In this document: piece by piece, positions 28,055-34,841 of the stretch | How positions within the stretch are numbered: the first letter of the stretch is position 1 | Layout: each line of letters begins with the position of its first letter | Origin: Psychrobacter immobilis | GTDB taxonomy: Bacteria > Pseudomonadota > Gammaproteobacteria > Pseudomonadales > Moraxellaceae | Assembly: GCF_904846175.1 (NCBI RefSeq) | Contig: NZ_CAJGZM010000015.1 | Coordinates: 1-37,045 of the forward strand | Reading direction: 5' to 3' | Length of the DNA stretch: 37,045 nt | Position numbers and translations under genes: made by a program | Notes under the pieces: model-generated | Databases searched by the model: none | The model's input: only the letters and a program-made list of their open reading frames with translations | Told to the model about the DNA's origin: nothing

Positions 28055-28085
28055 AAGAGGGAAGTACGTGGTGCTTCCTTTTTTC
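28055..28085 (+). terminator. Terminator after msrB
   Basis: GGAAG (28060-28064) pairs with CTTCC (28074-28078) across TACGTGGTG, extended by A-T and G-T pairs of the A/G-rich upstream arm with a run of six T's. Confidence 0.7.
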
Positions 28086-28148
28086 TTATAAACCTGCAAA
28101 TTTCTTATAAACCTGAAAACAATAAAACAATTAATTTAAGGATGAATG

Positions 28149-28643
28149 ATGAGCACTATTTATGATTTTACCGCTGAACGTATGGACGGCACCTCGCAAG
28201 CCTTTGCCGATTATAAAGGCAAAGTGTTATTAATCGTCAATACCGCTAGCAAATGTGGCTTTACGCCGCAGTTTGAAGGTCTAGAGGCGTTGTATCAACA
28301 ATATAAAGATCAAGGACTGGTGGTGATCGGTTTTCCTTGTAACCAGTTTGGCGCTCAAGACCCTGGCAGTAATGAAGAGATTGGCGCATTTTGTCAAAAG
28401 AATTATGGCGTCAGCTTTCCGATGATGGCGAAGGTTGATGTCAATGGTAAAGATGCTCATCCTATTTTTGAGTGGTTAAAGGAAGAGAAGGGCGGTATGC
28501 TGAGCATGCTGACAGACGGCATCAAATGGAACTTTACTAAGTTTTTAATTGGTTCAGATGGACAAGTGATTGATCGTTATGCGCCAACTACCAAGCCTGA
28601 AGCGCTTAAATCCGATATTGAGCAAGCGCTAGCAGGGAAATAG
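28149..28643 (+). CDS. Glutathione peroxidase family protein (BtuE-like)
   Basis: This thiol peroxidase has a thioredoxin fold and reduces hydroperoxides using glutathione or, in many bacteria, thioredoxin. The active site is [15 protein letters not shown], with cysteine in place of the selenocysteine of animal enzymes. FPCNQFG provides the conserved Gln region and KWNFTKFLI the Trp/Asn of the catalytic tetrad. The 164-residue length is typical, and no signal peptide is present, so it should be cytosolic. Start at the second of two adjacent ATGs, six bases after AAGGA; 28146 is the alternative. Gene naming (btuE, gpo, gpx) varies, so none is given. Confidence 0.92.
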   Translation: MSTIYDFTAERMDGTSQAFADYKGKVLLIVNTASKCGFTPQFEGLEALYQQYKDQGLVVIGFPCNQFGAQDPGSNEEIGAFCQKNYGVSFPMMAKVDVNGKDAHPIFEWLKEEKGGMLSMLTDGIKWNFTKFLIGSDGQVIDRYAPTTKPEALKSDIEQALAGK

Positions 28644-28759
28644 AGAATAAGCTGCAAAAATCATTGGTTTTGTATAAAATATAAAGCCAATGAAAACAGA
28701 GGCTTGCCTATAGAATTGATAAATTCAGGAAAAATTCGTAAGAAAAGGGCAAATAGTGT

Positions 28760-28787
28760 TTGACAGCCATGTGTAAATCTATATAAT
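28760..28787 (+). promoter_or_regulatory. Strong sigma70-type promoter for the leader RNA and tRNAs
   Basis: Perfect TTGACA (28760-28765), a 16-base spacer and perfect TATAAT (28782-28787). This is the best promoter in the window. It lies about 205 bases before tRNA-Val, with transcription expected to start near 28794. Confidence 0.85.
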
Positions 28788-28798
28788 ACACACCCACA

Positions 28799-28991
28799 GA
28801 GCGAGGCTTTATTTAGTTCTCTTCTGTTGGAAGTTATTCAAAGGGTGACAACTTTGAATGTTAAAACTTTCAGGAAATCCTATTTAAAGGATTTCAGTAA
28901 TACCTAGTTTGGATGCGTAGTTTCCTAGAATTTACGACAATGTAAATTCTGTTACGCTCGGACGAAGCAGTGCTTCGTTTTATCCTCGCTC
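28799..28991 (+). ncRNA. Multi-hairpin structured RNA upstream of tRNA-Val
   Basis: An outer 8-bp helix GAGCGAGG (28799-28806) / CCTCGCTC (28984-28991) encloses four perfect hairpins. They are ATTCAAAG/CTTTGAAT (28836-28843/28852-28859), GAAATCC/GGATTTC (28874-28880/28889-28895), AGAATTTAC/GTAAATTCT (28927-28935/28942-28950) and ACGAAG/CTTCGT (28962-28967/28973-28978, then a short T-run). No open frame or Shine-Dalgarno is evident. It starts just after a perfect promoter and ends two bases before the tRNA. It could be a processed tRNA leader, a stable small RNA or an attenuator. I do not recognise it as tmRNA, 6S or RNase P. Confidence 0.5.
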
Positions 28992-28992
28992 A

Positions 28993-29068
28993 GGGTGATT
29001 AGCTCAGTTGGTAGAGCGTCTGCCTTACACGCAGAATGTCGGCGGTTCGAATCCGTCATCACCCACCA
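28993..29068 (+). tRNA. tRNA-Val (anticodon TAC)
   Basis: Acceptor stem GGGTGAT pairs with ATCACCC and an encoded CCA ends at 29068. The D-loop region is AGCTCAGTTGGTAGAGC. The anticodon stem TCTGC/GCAGA holds loop CTTACAC with anticodon TAC. The T-arm contains GGTTCGAATCC. Encoded CCA and a strong upstream promoter indicate a functional gene, followed 65 bases later by tRNA-Asp. Confidence 0.95.
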
Positions 29069-29133
29069 CTATTTAGTATAGTGCTACTCTTAAGTAGTAG
29101 GCTAAGTGGTTAAATAAACTAAGTATGACCTAA

Positions 29134-29210
29134 GCAGCGGTAGTTCAGTTGGTTAGAATACCGGCCTGTCACGCCGGGGGTCGCGGGTTCGAGTCCCGTC
29201 CGCTGCGCCA
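29134..29210 (+). tRNA. tRNA-Asp (anticodon GTC)
   Basis: Acceptor stem GCAGCGG pairs with CCGCTGC and the encoded CCA ends at 29210. The anticodon stem CCGGC/GCCGG holds loop CTGTCAC with anticodon GTC. The T-arm contains GGGTTCGAGTCCC. It probably shares a transcript with tRNA-Val. Its 3' end borders the accessory region, a usual place for integrase-mediated insertions. Confidence 0.95.
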
Positions 29211-29242
29211 TATTTAAAACTTAGTTTTAATACAAAAGTTTC

Positions 29243-29275
29243 AACCTCAAGCATTAGATTGTTTGAGGTTTTTTT
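29243..29275 (+). terminator. Terminator of the tRNA operon
   Basis: AACCTCAA (29243-29250) pairs with TTGAGGTT (29263-29270), followed by an uninterrupted T-run. It closes the core-genome part of the window. Confidence 0.88.
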
Positions 29276-29412
29276 GTGTCTGGATTTCCTCTTAAACTCT
29301 TTCTTTATAAGGGTTGGACACTTTCTCTCTATTTATCTTTACCAAATGATCTACCCTTTAACAATGCATGAATGATAAGTTTTTGCGCATGATCTCTATC
29401 TCTTGAAAGTTA

Positions 29413-29457
29413 GTGACCAAGTACTCGGTGACCAAACGGTGACCATTTTGTGACCAA
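29413..29457. repeat. Four phased GTGACCA repeats
   Basis: GTGACCAA at 29413, 29428 and 29450 and GTGACCAT at 29439, with starts 15, 11 and 11 bases apart. Three are in helical phase. They lie between the tRNA-Asp terminator and the truncated Res gene. The possibilities are integrase arm-type sites, replication iterons or an operator. The rest of 29276-29533 shows no gene. Confidence 0.7.
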
Positions 29458-29533
29458 GATTATTAAAAGTTGGTTGTGGCAACTAATCCATACAATTTAT
29501 ACTTATCGATAAGCTCAGTAGCTTAAATTAACT

Positions 29534-32011
29534 GTGCTAGGCGCTTACGCGGTATCTACAGCGGCGACTCATTATCTATCGCAAGATTTCCCCATTGTAT
29601 TATGGCTAGTACCTACTACTACTATTCAGCAGCAGACCGTCTCGGCTCTCAAGAGCAACCCAGACTATACTGATCATTTAAACCGCGCCTTTGCCAATCA
29701 AGTCAGTGTCTACGATATCGCTGATGTCAATCAAATCCGTGCGCAAGATATTGGCAATAAAACAATTATAGTCGTCTCTACGATTGCCAATTTACGAGTA
29801 ACTAAAACGTCTGATCGCAAGGTCTATCAGTATCATGAGGACTTTGGACCGCACTTTGCCAAACTAAGTCGTCAACATCCTTTTTATGACAAGCTTGAGA
29901 CCGTCAGTGAAGATGATGTCTCTGAAAACGGTTTGACCGTCAATGATATTGGTAAGATAAAGTACTCTTTTGCCAACCTATTGGCGCTGTACAACCCTCT
30001 AGTCATCGTTGATGAAGCCCATAATGCTAGGACGTCATTAACCTTTGACACTCTGAAACGTGTGCATCCTGCAGCTATTATCGAATTTACTGCTACTCCT
30101 AATACATCAACGACCAATGGTAGCAATATTTTATATCATGTCTCAGCGGCGCAACTAAAAGCTGAAGAAATGATAAAACTCCCTATTATTTTGACCGAGC
30201 ATATTAATGGTTGGGAAGAAGCGGTACGTGATGCGGTTTTAACACGCGCTAGATTAGCGCTTAAAGCACAAAAAGATATCGACTATATACGTCCTATCGT
30301 CCTACTGCAGGCAGAGAATAAGAACGGCAAGGTAACGGTTGAGGTACTCAAAAAGTGTCTAATTGAAGATCATGGCATTACTGAGGATAAAATTGCGGTA
30401 GCCACAGGGACACAGCGAGAGCTAGATGGCATTGATCTTTTTGATCCTAACTGTCCTATCGAGTACATCATTACTATAGAAGCTTTAAAAGAAGGCTGGG
30501 ATTGCTCATTTGCCTACGTATTTTGTTCAGTCAAACAGGTGTCTTCTAGCAAAGATGCTGAGCAGCTATTGGGGCGTGTATTGCGAATGCCTTATGCAAA
30601 GCGCCGTGTGATAGAAGACTTAAATAGAGCTTACGCCCATTTGGCCACCACAAGTTTGGCACAGGCAGCAAAGGAGCTAACAGATAAACTTATCTCAATG
30701 GGTTTTGAAGAGTTGGAGGTAGCCACGTTCCTTCGACAGCAAGATGCCAATCAAGGTGATTTATTTGGTCAGGTAGATAAAGATGACGCTGTAAACTCGA
30801 GACCTAAGTTGACACCACCTTCTCTGATGGTTGAGGTGCAGGATACGATAGATACTACCGAGCTATCAGAAGAAGAACGCAGTAGCATTAAAATATCTGA
30901 GGTAGATGGTCGCCAAGTAGTTACGGTTACGGGTAAAATCTCAGAGCCGTTGAAAAAAGCCATTACCAAAGTGGCCGTTGAAGATAAAAAAGAGATTGAG
31001 ACTTCAGTTGATAGGCATAACCTTAGTGTACATGCCGCTTTGTCACCAGCAGAGAATGGAGTGAAGTTTGCCCCATTACCAAGATTGTGTGTCATGGTTC
31101 AGGGTGAGCTTGAACTGGTTGAGAAAGAGGTATTCTTGGATGTATCAGGTTGGAATCTATTGGATTATCCAGCTAAGCTCGACTACCAGCCCACTGAAGA
31201 GACGACAAGCTTCCTAGTCGATGTAGAAGGCAAAAAAGTTAAATATAACCTTGCTCATGAGTCACAAACTTTAAATCTAAATCTGGCTCATACCGAAGTA
31301 ACTCAAGATGAGCTTATAGGCTGGCTAGACCATGAATGTCGACAAAGTGATGTCACTCAGCGTGAAATGACGAGTTTCTTAACTAAGGTAATCAACCAAT
31401 TACTGCAAATACCGTCACTGACACTCACTACTCTCATACGTAATAAGTATCCACTTGCTCGTTCTATACAGGAGCTGGTATCTGCATATAGACAGCAAGC
31501 AATGACTAAAGGGTATCAGCAAACTTTATTCGCAAGCGATGCTGACGTGCTTACGACTTACGATTTTAGTTACGAGTTTAAAGCAGATAATTATCCAACG
31601 CGACCACCTTACTATTCAGGTAGTTATGCGTTTGACAAACATTATTATCCGCAAATCGAAGACATGAAATCTTCAGGTGAAGAGTTTGATTGTGCTCAGA
31701 CTATTGATCTACTACCTCAAGTAAAGCATTGGGTGAGAAATCTAGTTAGACGAGGAGAAGCTTCGTTTAGCTTGCCACTGGCACATACCAACTTTTATCC
31801 TGATTTTATCGTTGAATTGCAGGACGGTCGTATCTTGGTGGTGGAATATAAAGGCAAGCCTTACGAAACCAATGATGATTCAGCAGAGAAACGCATGGTA
31901 GGAGAACTTTGGGCAAGTCATAGCCAGGGTCAATGCTTATTCTTAATGGCAGTTAAAAAAGACGATAAAGGTCAAGACGTGCGCCAGCAGATACTTAATT
32001 TGATTAATTAA
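29534..32011 (+). CDS. 5'-truncated type III restriction enzyme Res-like helicase-nuclease
   Basis: This is a superfamily 2 helicase with a C-terminal nuclease, as in the Res subunit of type III restriction systems. Seen in order: LWLVPTTTIQQQT (motif Ia), VIVDEAHN (motif II, near residue 159), EFTATPNT (motif III), EALKEGWDC (motif V), QLLGRVLRMP (motif VI, about 344-353), and YPDFIVEL with VVEYKG (PD-ExK nuclease, about 754-770). The frame opens with GTG (MLGAYAV), with an in-frame stop at 29519 and no ribosome-binding site. The Walker A motif that should precede LGAYAV is absent. The 825 codons therefore look like a gene that lost its 5' end, probably inactive. No Mod methyltransferase is in the window. 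Confidence 0.75.
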   Translation: MLGAYAVSTAATHYLSQDFPIVLWLVPTTTIQQQTVSALKSNPDYTDHLNRAFANQVSVYDIADVNQIRAQDIGNKTIIVVSTIANLRVTKTSDRKVYQYHEDFGPHFAKLSRQHPFYDKLETVSEDDVSENGLTVNDIGKIKYSFANLLALYNPLVIVDEAHNARTSLTFDTLKRVHPAAIIEFTATPNTSTTNGSNILYHVSAAQLKAEEMIKLPIILTEHINGWEEAVRDAVLTRARLALKAQKDIDYIRPIVLLQAENKNGKVTVEVLKKCLIEDHGITEDKIAVATGTQRELDGIDLFDPNCPIEYIITIEALKEGWDCSFAYVFCSVKQVSSSKDAEQLLGRVLRMPYAKRRVIEDLNRAYAHLATTSLAQAAKELTDKLISMGFEELEVATFLRQQDANQGDLFGQVDKDDAVNSRPKLTPPSLMVEVQDTIDTTELSEEERSSIKISEVDGRQVVTVTGKISEPLKKAITKVAVEDKKEIETSVDRHNLSVHAALSPAENGVKFAPLPRLCVMVQGELELVEKEVFLDVSGWNLLDYPAKLDYQPTEETTSFLVDVEGKKVKYNLAHESQTLNLNLAHTEVTQDELIGWLDHECRQSDVTQREMTSFLTKVINQLLQIPSLTLTTLIRNKYPLARSIQELVSAYRQQAMTKGYQQTLFASDADVLTTYDFSYEFKADNYPTRPPYYSGSYAFDKHYYPQIEDMKSSGEEFDCAQTIDLLPQVKHWVRNLVRRGEASFSLPLAHTNFYPDFIVELQDGRILVVEYKGKPYETNDDSAEKRMVGELWASHSQGQCLFLMAVKKDDKGQDVRQQILNLIN

Positions 32012-32101
32012 ACGAAAGGCAATCTCTGTACTTCGTATTATGCCTAGTCTGTAAATATCTTTGATATTATTAATTCTTATTTTAATAAACGATATAAAAA
32101 C

Positions 32102-32134
32102 AAAAAGCCAGATAGTTGAACTATCTGGCTTTTG
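32102..32134. terminator. Bidirectional terminator after the Res gene
   Basis: AAAAGCCAGATAG (32103-32115) pairs with CTATCTGGCTTTT (32121-32133) across TTGAA. It lies between the convergent Res-like gene and the small minus-strand operon. Confidence 0.88.
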
Positions 32135-32149
32135 AGTATAATTAAATTC

Positions 32150-32470
32150 TTACCTACCAACTATAAGCTGCCCACCGGAAAAGCTAATACATGATTCACA
32201 GAACCAAGATGATTGTTTTCTGATATAAGGTATATCCGCTGGTACATCAAGTTGATACGGCCGTCCACAGTACTCACAGTGAACATCATCTAAGTAAGCC
32301 TGGCACTCCGCTAATACGCCAAACAAAATATGATAATCGATATGGTATTGTCTGCAGAGTATTTCTATATACTCTACATACCGCCCATCATGCCCGTATG
32401 CCCAATAGTCTTCACATAGCTGTATGTCGGACTGATCTACATAAGGGCTAAAAATAAGTTTTAAGCTCAT
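32150..32470 (-). CDS. Small protein with a four-cysteine zinc-ribbon motif, unknown function
   Basis: I recognise no family. The start at 32470 has GGAG six bases upstream; an earlier in-frame ATG (32482) overlaps that ribosome-binding site. The 106-residue product has an acidic, Tyr-rich helical N-terminal half (DYWAYGHDGRYVEYIEIL) and a C-terminal CEYC ... CESC arrangement (about 25 residues between the pairs), consistent with a treble-clef or zinc-ribbon fold as in HNH-like or recruiting domains. No HNH histidines are obvious. It is the second gene of a two-gene unit, 31 bases after its partner, beneath the XRE-controlled promoter of the accessory module. Confidence 0.65.
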   Translation of the reverse strand: MSLKLIFSPYVDQSDIQLCEDYWAYGHDGRYVEYIEILCRQYHIDYHILFGVLAECQAYLDDVHCEYCGRPYQLDVPADIPYIRKQSSWFCESCISFSGGQLIVGR

Positions 32471-32501
32471 GGTTATCTCCAAACCAAGTAGTTGACGTTA
32501 A

Positions 32502-32780
32502 TCACAACGAATAAGGGACATCGTAGTGATTCATAATGGCCAAAAATTTGGTCTCAAGATCCGTTAAGGTATAACGGTTCAGCGCTAATCCTTCATTTAG
32601 CTCTCGTTGCACCCATATCCTAACCGCTTCATCATTATAAAATATCGGATTGACGCCTAGCATCTTTGCTAACTGTGAACCCTGTTGTATTTGCAGGTTT
32701 ACCATAAGTTTGGTAGATAGCGATATCGCTTCGGCGCTTAGCCAAATTGAAGCATGCGGCGGTTTAATAAATGTGTTCAT
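32502..32780 (-). CDS. Small protein of unknown function, first gene of the XRE-linked operon
   Basis: This 92-residue protein has no signal peptide, membrane helix or cysteine. It reads as mostly helical (LSTKLMVNLQIQQGSQLAKML, then DEAVRIWVQRELNEGLAL). AGGAG lies seven bases before the ATG, so the start is firm. A clear promoter (TTGCAA, 16 bases, TATAAT on the minus strand) is 50-90 bases upstream, overlapped by TCTATAGA-like sites. With the zinc-ribbon gene it may form a small mobile-element operon (toxin-antitoxin, anti-restriction or transfer accessory), but nothing in the sequence decides among these. Confidence 0.65.
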   Translation of the reverse strand: MNTFIKPPHASIWLSAEAISLSTKLMVNLQIQQGSQLAKMLGVNPIFYNDEAVRIWVQRELNEGLALNRYTLTDLETKFLAIMNHYDVPYSL

Positions 32781-32789
32781 GTATAGTCT

Positions 32790-32890
32790 CCTATAGATTA
32801 ATATTCATTTCTGTTATTCGTAATGACTTTCTACAGATTAAATTATACATACATTTTGAGCTATTGCAACTTAAAATAGCCTTCTATAGA
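32790..32890 (-). promoter_or_regulatory. Promoter with three TCTATAGA-like operators
   Basis: The minus-strand promoter is TTGCAA (32869-32864), 16 bases, TATAAT (32847-32842). TCTATAGA-like sites lie upstream of the -35 (TCTATAGA, 32883-32890), at the expected start of transcription (TCTACAGA, 32830-32837) and by the ribosome-binding site (CCTATAGA, 32790-32797). The last two are exactly 40 bases apart and share ATTAA downstream. The neighbouring XRE protein is the natural candidate repressor. Confidence 0.55.
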
Positions 32891-33006
32891 GCTTTTTGTT
32901 ACTTAATAGAACCTTTAACTTATTTGAGAGCTATAGTTTGCTGCGTATTATTTGGCGTAATAACTGATAAGCGCAGTATTATCTTGTGTTCTAAAAGGAG
33001 GAAAGT

Positions 33007-33216
33007 TTATTGTCCTTCCTTAACTATCTCATAAAGGTCGCCCACTTCAATATCCAAATATAAACATAGCTTCTCTACAACCTCTAGATCCACTCTTGTC
33101 GCTTCTTCGTTATACATACGTGTGATTGTGCCTCTATTTACATCCGTGTCCCTAGACACATCAGCAATCTTTAACCTTTTTTCACCCATAATTCTAGATA
33201 AATTACACTTCACCAT
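33007..33216 (-). CDS. XRE-family transcriptional regulator
   Basis: This 69-residue Cro/CI-type regulator consists of one helix-turn-helix: NLSRIMGEKRLKIADVSRDTDV, then NRGTITRMYNEEA (recognition helix), then DLEVVEKLCLYLDIEVGDLYEI. It resembles the short YozG/HTH_26 group often found in mobile elements. Start at 33216 with GGAG six bases upstream; the frame opens at 33228. It is transcribed divergently from the AlpA-integrase pair, with candidate operators (TCTATAGA-like) on both sides. It probably represses both the small operon and the integration module, and itself. Confidence 0.82.
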   Translation of the reverse strand: MVKCNLSRIMGEKRLKIADVSRDTDVNRGTITRMYNEEATRVDLEVVEKLCLYLDIEVGDLYEIVKEGQ

Positions 33217-33241
33217 AACCTCCTCCATAATAAAATAACCT

Positions 33242-33299
33242 ACTGTAGATAAAAATGTCTTGCAAAAGATTATTTTTAGTGTAAATTATGTTCTATAGC
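33242..33299. promoter_or_regulatory. Divergent xre / excisionase control region
   Basis: Two more members of the TCTATAGA family, ACTGTAGA (33242-33249) and TCTATAGC (33292-33299), lie between the divergent genes. TTGCAA (33261-33266) could be a -35 toward the excisionase gene. The sites are seen; their use by the XRE protein is inferred. Confidence 0.4.
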
Positions 33300-33352
33300 A
33301 GGTCATAAAGCTATCAGATAATAACACTTTAATCTTTAGTAAGGATTTTACT

Positions 33353-33568
33353 ATGAGTTATACCTATTTAACAACTGAAGAGCTGTCACAACGCATTAAA
33401 TATGACAGCAAGACTATACGCAATCAACTTAAGGATGCAGTATTCATTGAGGGCGTTCATTACATCAAACCATTTGGTGGCCGCAAGATTCTTTTTATAT
33501 GGCAAAAGATTGAAGAACTCATGCTGACAGGCTATGACGATAACATTCCGTTTGCAGCGGGAGCATAA
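33353..33568 (+). CDS. AlpA/excisionase-like helix-turn-helix protein
   Basis: This 71-residue winged-helix protein starts YLTTEELSQRIKYDSKTIRNQLKD, the MerR-like fold of AlpA, Xis and helix-turn-helix domain 17 proteins. A basic wing follows (IKPFGGRKILFIWQKIEELM). AAGGA precedes the start at normal spacing. It ends two bases before the integrase ATG, so the two are translated together; such pairs usually control the direction of site-specific recombination or integrase expression. It might alternatively be a transcription activator of the integrase. Confidence 0.75.
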   Translation: MSYTYLTTEELSQRIKYDSKTIRNQLKDAVFIEGVHYIKPFGGRKILFIWQKIEELMLTGYDDNIPFAAGA

Positions 33569-33570
33569 TC

Positions 33571-34746
33571 ATGGCGAGTATCAATAGCCGAAATGGCAAA
33601 TTATATGTGGATTTTCGATATATAGGCCAGCGCTGTAGAGAGCAAACCTTATTAACAGACACTAAGCCCAATCGCAAGCGCCTAGAAAACTTCGTTAGCA
33701 GAATGGAAGCTGACATTCAATTGGGGAGTTTTCGGTATGAAAACTATTTTCCACAAAGTAAAAAGCTTGAGCAGTTTCAAAGCTTAGAGCTTATGAGGTC
33801 AACGAATAGCCATAAGAACTCAAACTCAGGCTTTGATAGTTTTAGCAAAGTTTGGTTAGAGGAGAAAAAGCCGGAATGGCGGGACTCTCAAATAAGTAAT
33901 GTAGAGGATATATTTAGAATTTATCTACTTCCTCATTTTAGCAATGTACCGCTAAATACCATTAGCAAAGCTAAAATCATGACTTTTCGAGGCAAGTTAG
34001 TCAAAGATGGTAATAACGGACGAACTTTATCAGCGTCTCGCATTAATCATATCATGACGCCATTACGTATGGTGCTGACCGAAGCCTCTGAGCGTTTTAA
34101 TTTTGACAGCCCTTGGAAGAATATAAAACCACTCAGTGAGCCTAAAAGTAATGTCAGCCCTTTTACCCTAGAAGAGGTCATGCTCATTATCAATAATGTG
34201 AGAGCAGATTATAAGCCTTACTATATCGTACGCTTCTTTACAGGTATGCGTACAGGTGAGATTGACGGCTTACCTTGGAGAAATTTAGATTTTGAGCGCC
34301 GACAAATCATCGTTGATCAGGCAGTCGTTAATGGTGTCATAGGCGAAACTAAAACCTCAGGTTCGAATCGTATCATTCAGATGAACCAACTGGTTTATGA
34401 TGCATTAATTGGTCAGCAGAAACTAACTAAACATCAAAGTGAGTTCGTGTTCTGCACAAAAGCGGGTACTCCTTTGAATCATCGTAATGTGACAAAGCGA
34501 GTTTGGTATCCGTTACTACGATATTTAGAGCTTGATAAACGTAATCCTTATCAAAGTAGACATACTGCTGCGACGCTTTGGCTTGCTGCTGGTGAGTCGC
34601 CTGAGTGGATTGCTGCCCAAATGGGTCATAGCAACACGAAAATGCTATTCACAGTGTATTCGCGATATGTGCCGAACCTAACTCGTCAAGACGGAAGTGC
34701 GCTGGATAAGCTTTTGAAAGACCGAGGTATACTACAAAACGTATGA
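33571..34746 (+). CDS. int: Tyrosine site-specific integrase
   Basis: This phage-type tyrosine recombinase catalyses element insertion and excision. The N-terminal arm-binding region (about 1-75) resembles the DUF3596 type (SINSRNGKLYVDFRYIGQRCREQT). A SAM-like core-binding domain spans about 85-185. The catalytic domain holds R227 (GMRTGEI), a KTSGSNR lysine strand, R330-H331 (YQSRHTAATLW; Tyr replaces the usual His three before Arg, as I recall for related integrases), H353 (MGHSN) and nucleophile Y363 (VYSRY). At 391 residues it appears intact. A terminator follows. Its tRNA or att target cannot be assigned because I found no second copy of either tRNA 3' end in the window. Confidence 0.9.
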   Translation: MASINSRNGKLYVDFRYIGQRCREQTLLTDTKPNRKRLENFVSRMEADIQLGSFRYENYFPQSKKLEQFQSLELMRSTNSHKNSNSGFDSFSKVWLEEKKPEWRDSQISNVEDIFRIYLLPHFSNVPLNTISKAKIMTFRGKLVKDGNNGRTLSASRINHIMTPLRMVLTEASERFNFDSPWKNIKPLSEPKSNVSPFTLEEVMLIINNVRADYKPYYIVRFFTGMRTGEIDGLPWRNLDFERRQIIVDQAVVNGVIGETKTSGSNRIIQMNQLVYDALIGQQKLTKHQSEFVFCTKAGTPLNHRNVTKRVWYPLLRYLELDKRNPYQSRHTAATLWLAAGESPEWIAAQMGHSNTKMLFTVYSRYVPNLTRQDGSALDKLLKDRGILQNV

Positions 34747-34763
34747 AAAAGCCTATATTTAAC

Positions 34764-34795
34764 AAAAAGACATCCAAACAGGTGTCTTTTTTTTT
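34764..34795 (+). terminator. Terminator after the integrase
   Basis: AAAAAGACA (34764-34772) pairs with TGTCTTTTT (34783-34791) across a 10-base loop, with a long T-run to 34795. Confidence 0.88.
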
Positions 34796-34841
34796 GTATT
34801 AACGCTGGATGGTTTAAATGAACGGAGCTACAGTTATATAA

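Noticed and set aside
28662..28692. Terminator after the glutathione peroxidase gene
   Set aside because: CATTGG...CCAATG forms a hairpin but lacks a T-run on the plus strand, so I did not list it as an intrinsic terminator.
34355..34371. tRNA T-arm-like GGTTCGAATC inside the integrase gene as a possible att site
   Set aside because: Only 10 bases match tRNA-Val and they fall within conserved catalytic-domain codons, so chance is the simpler explanation.
29134..34746. Complete integrative element with attL at tRNA-Asp and attR after the integrase
   Set aside because: No second copy of the tRNA-Asp or tRNA-Val 3' end was found to the right of the integrase within the window, so boundaries cannot be claimed.
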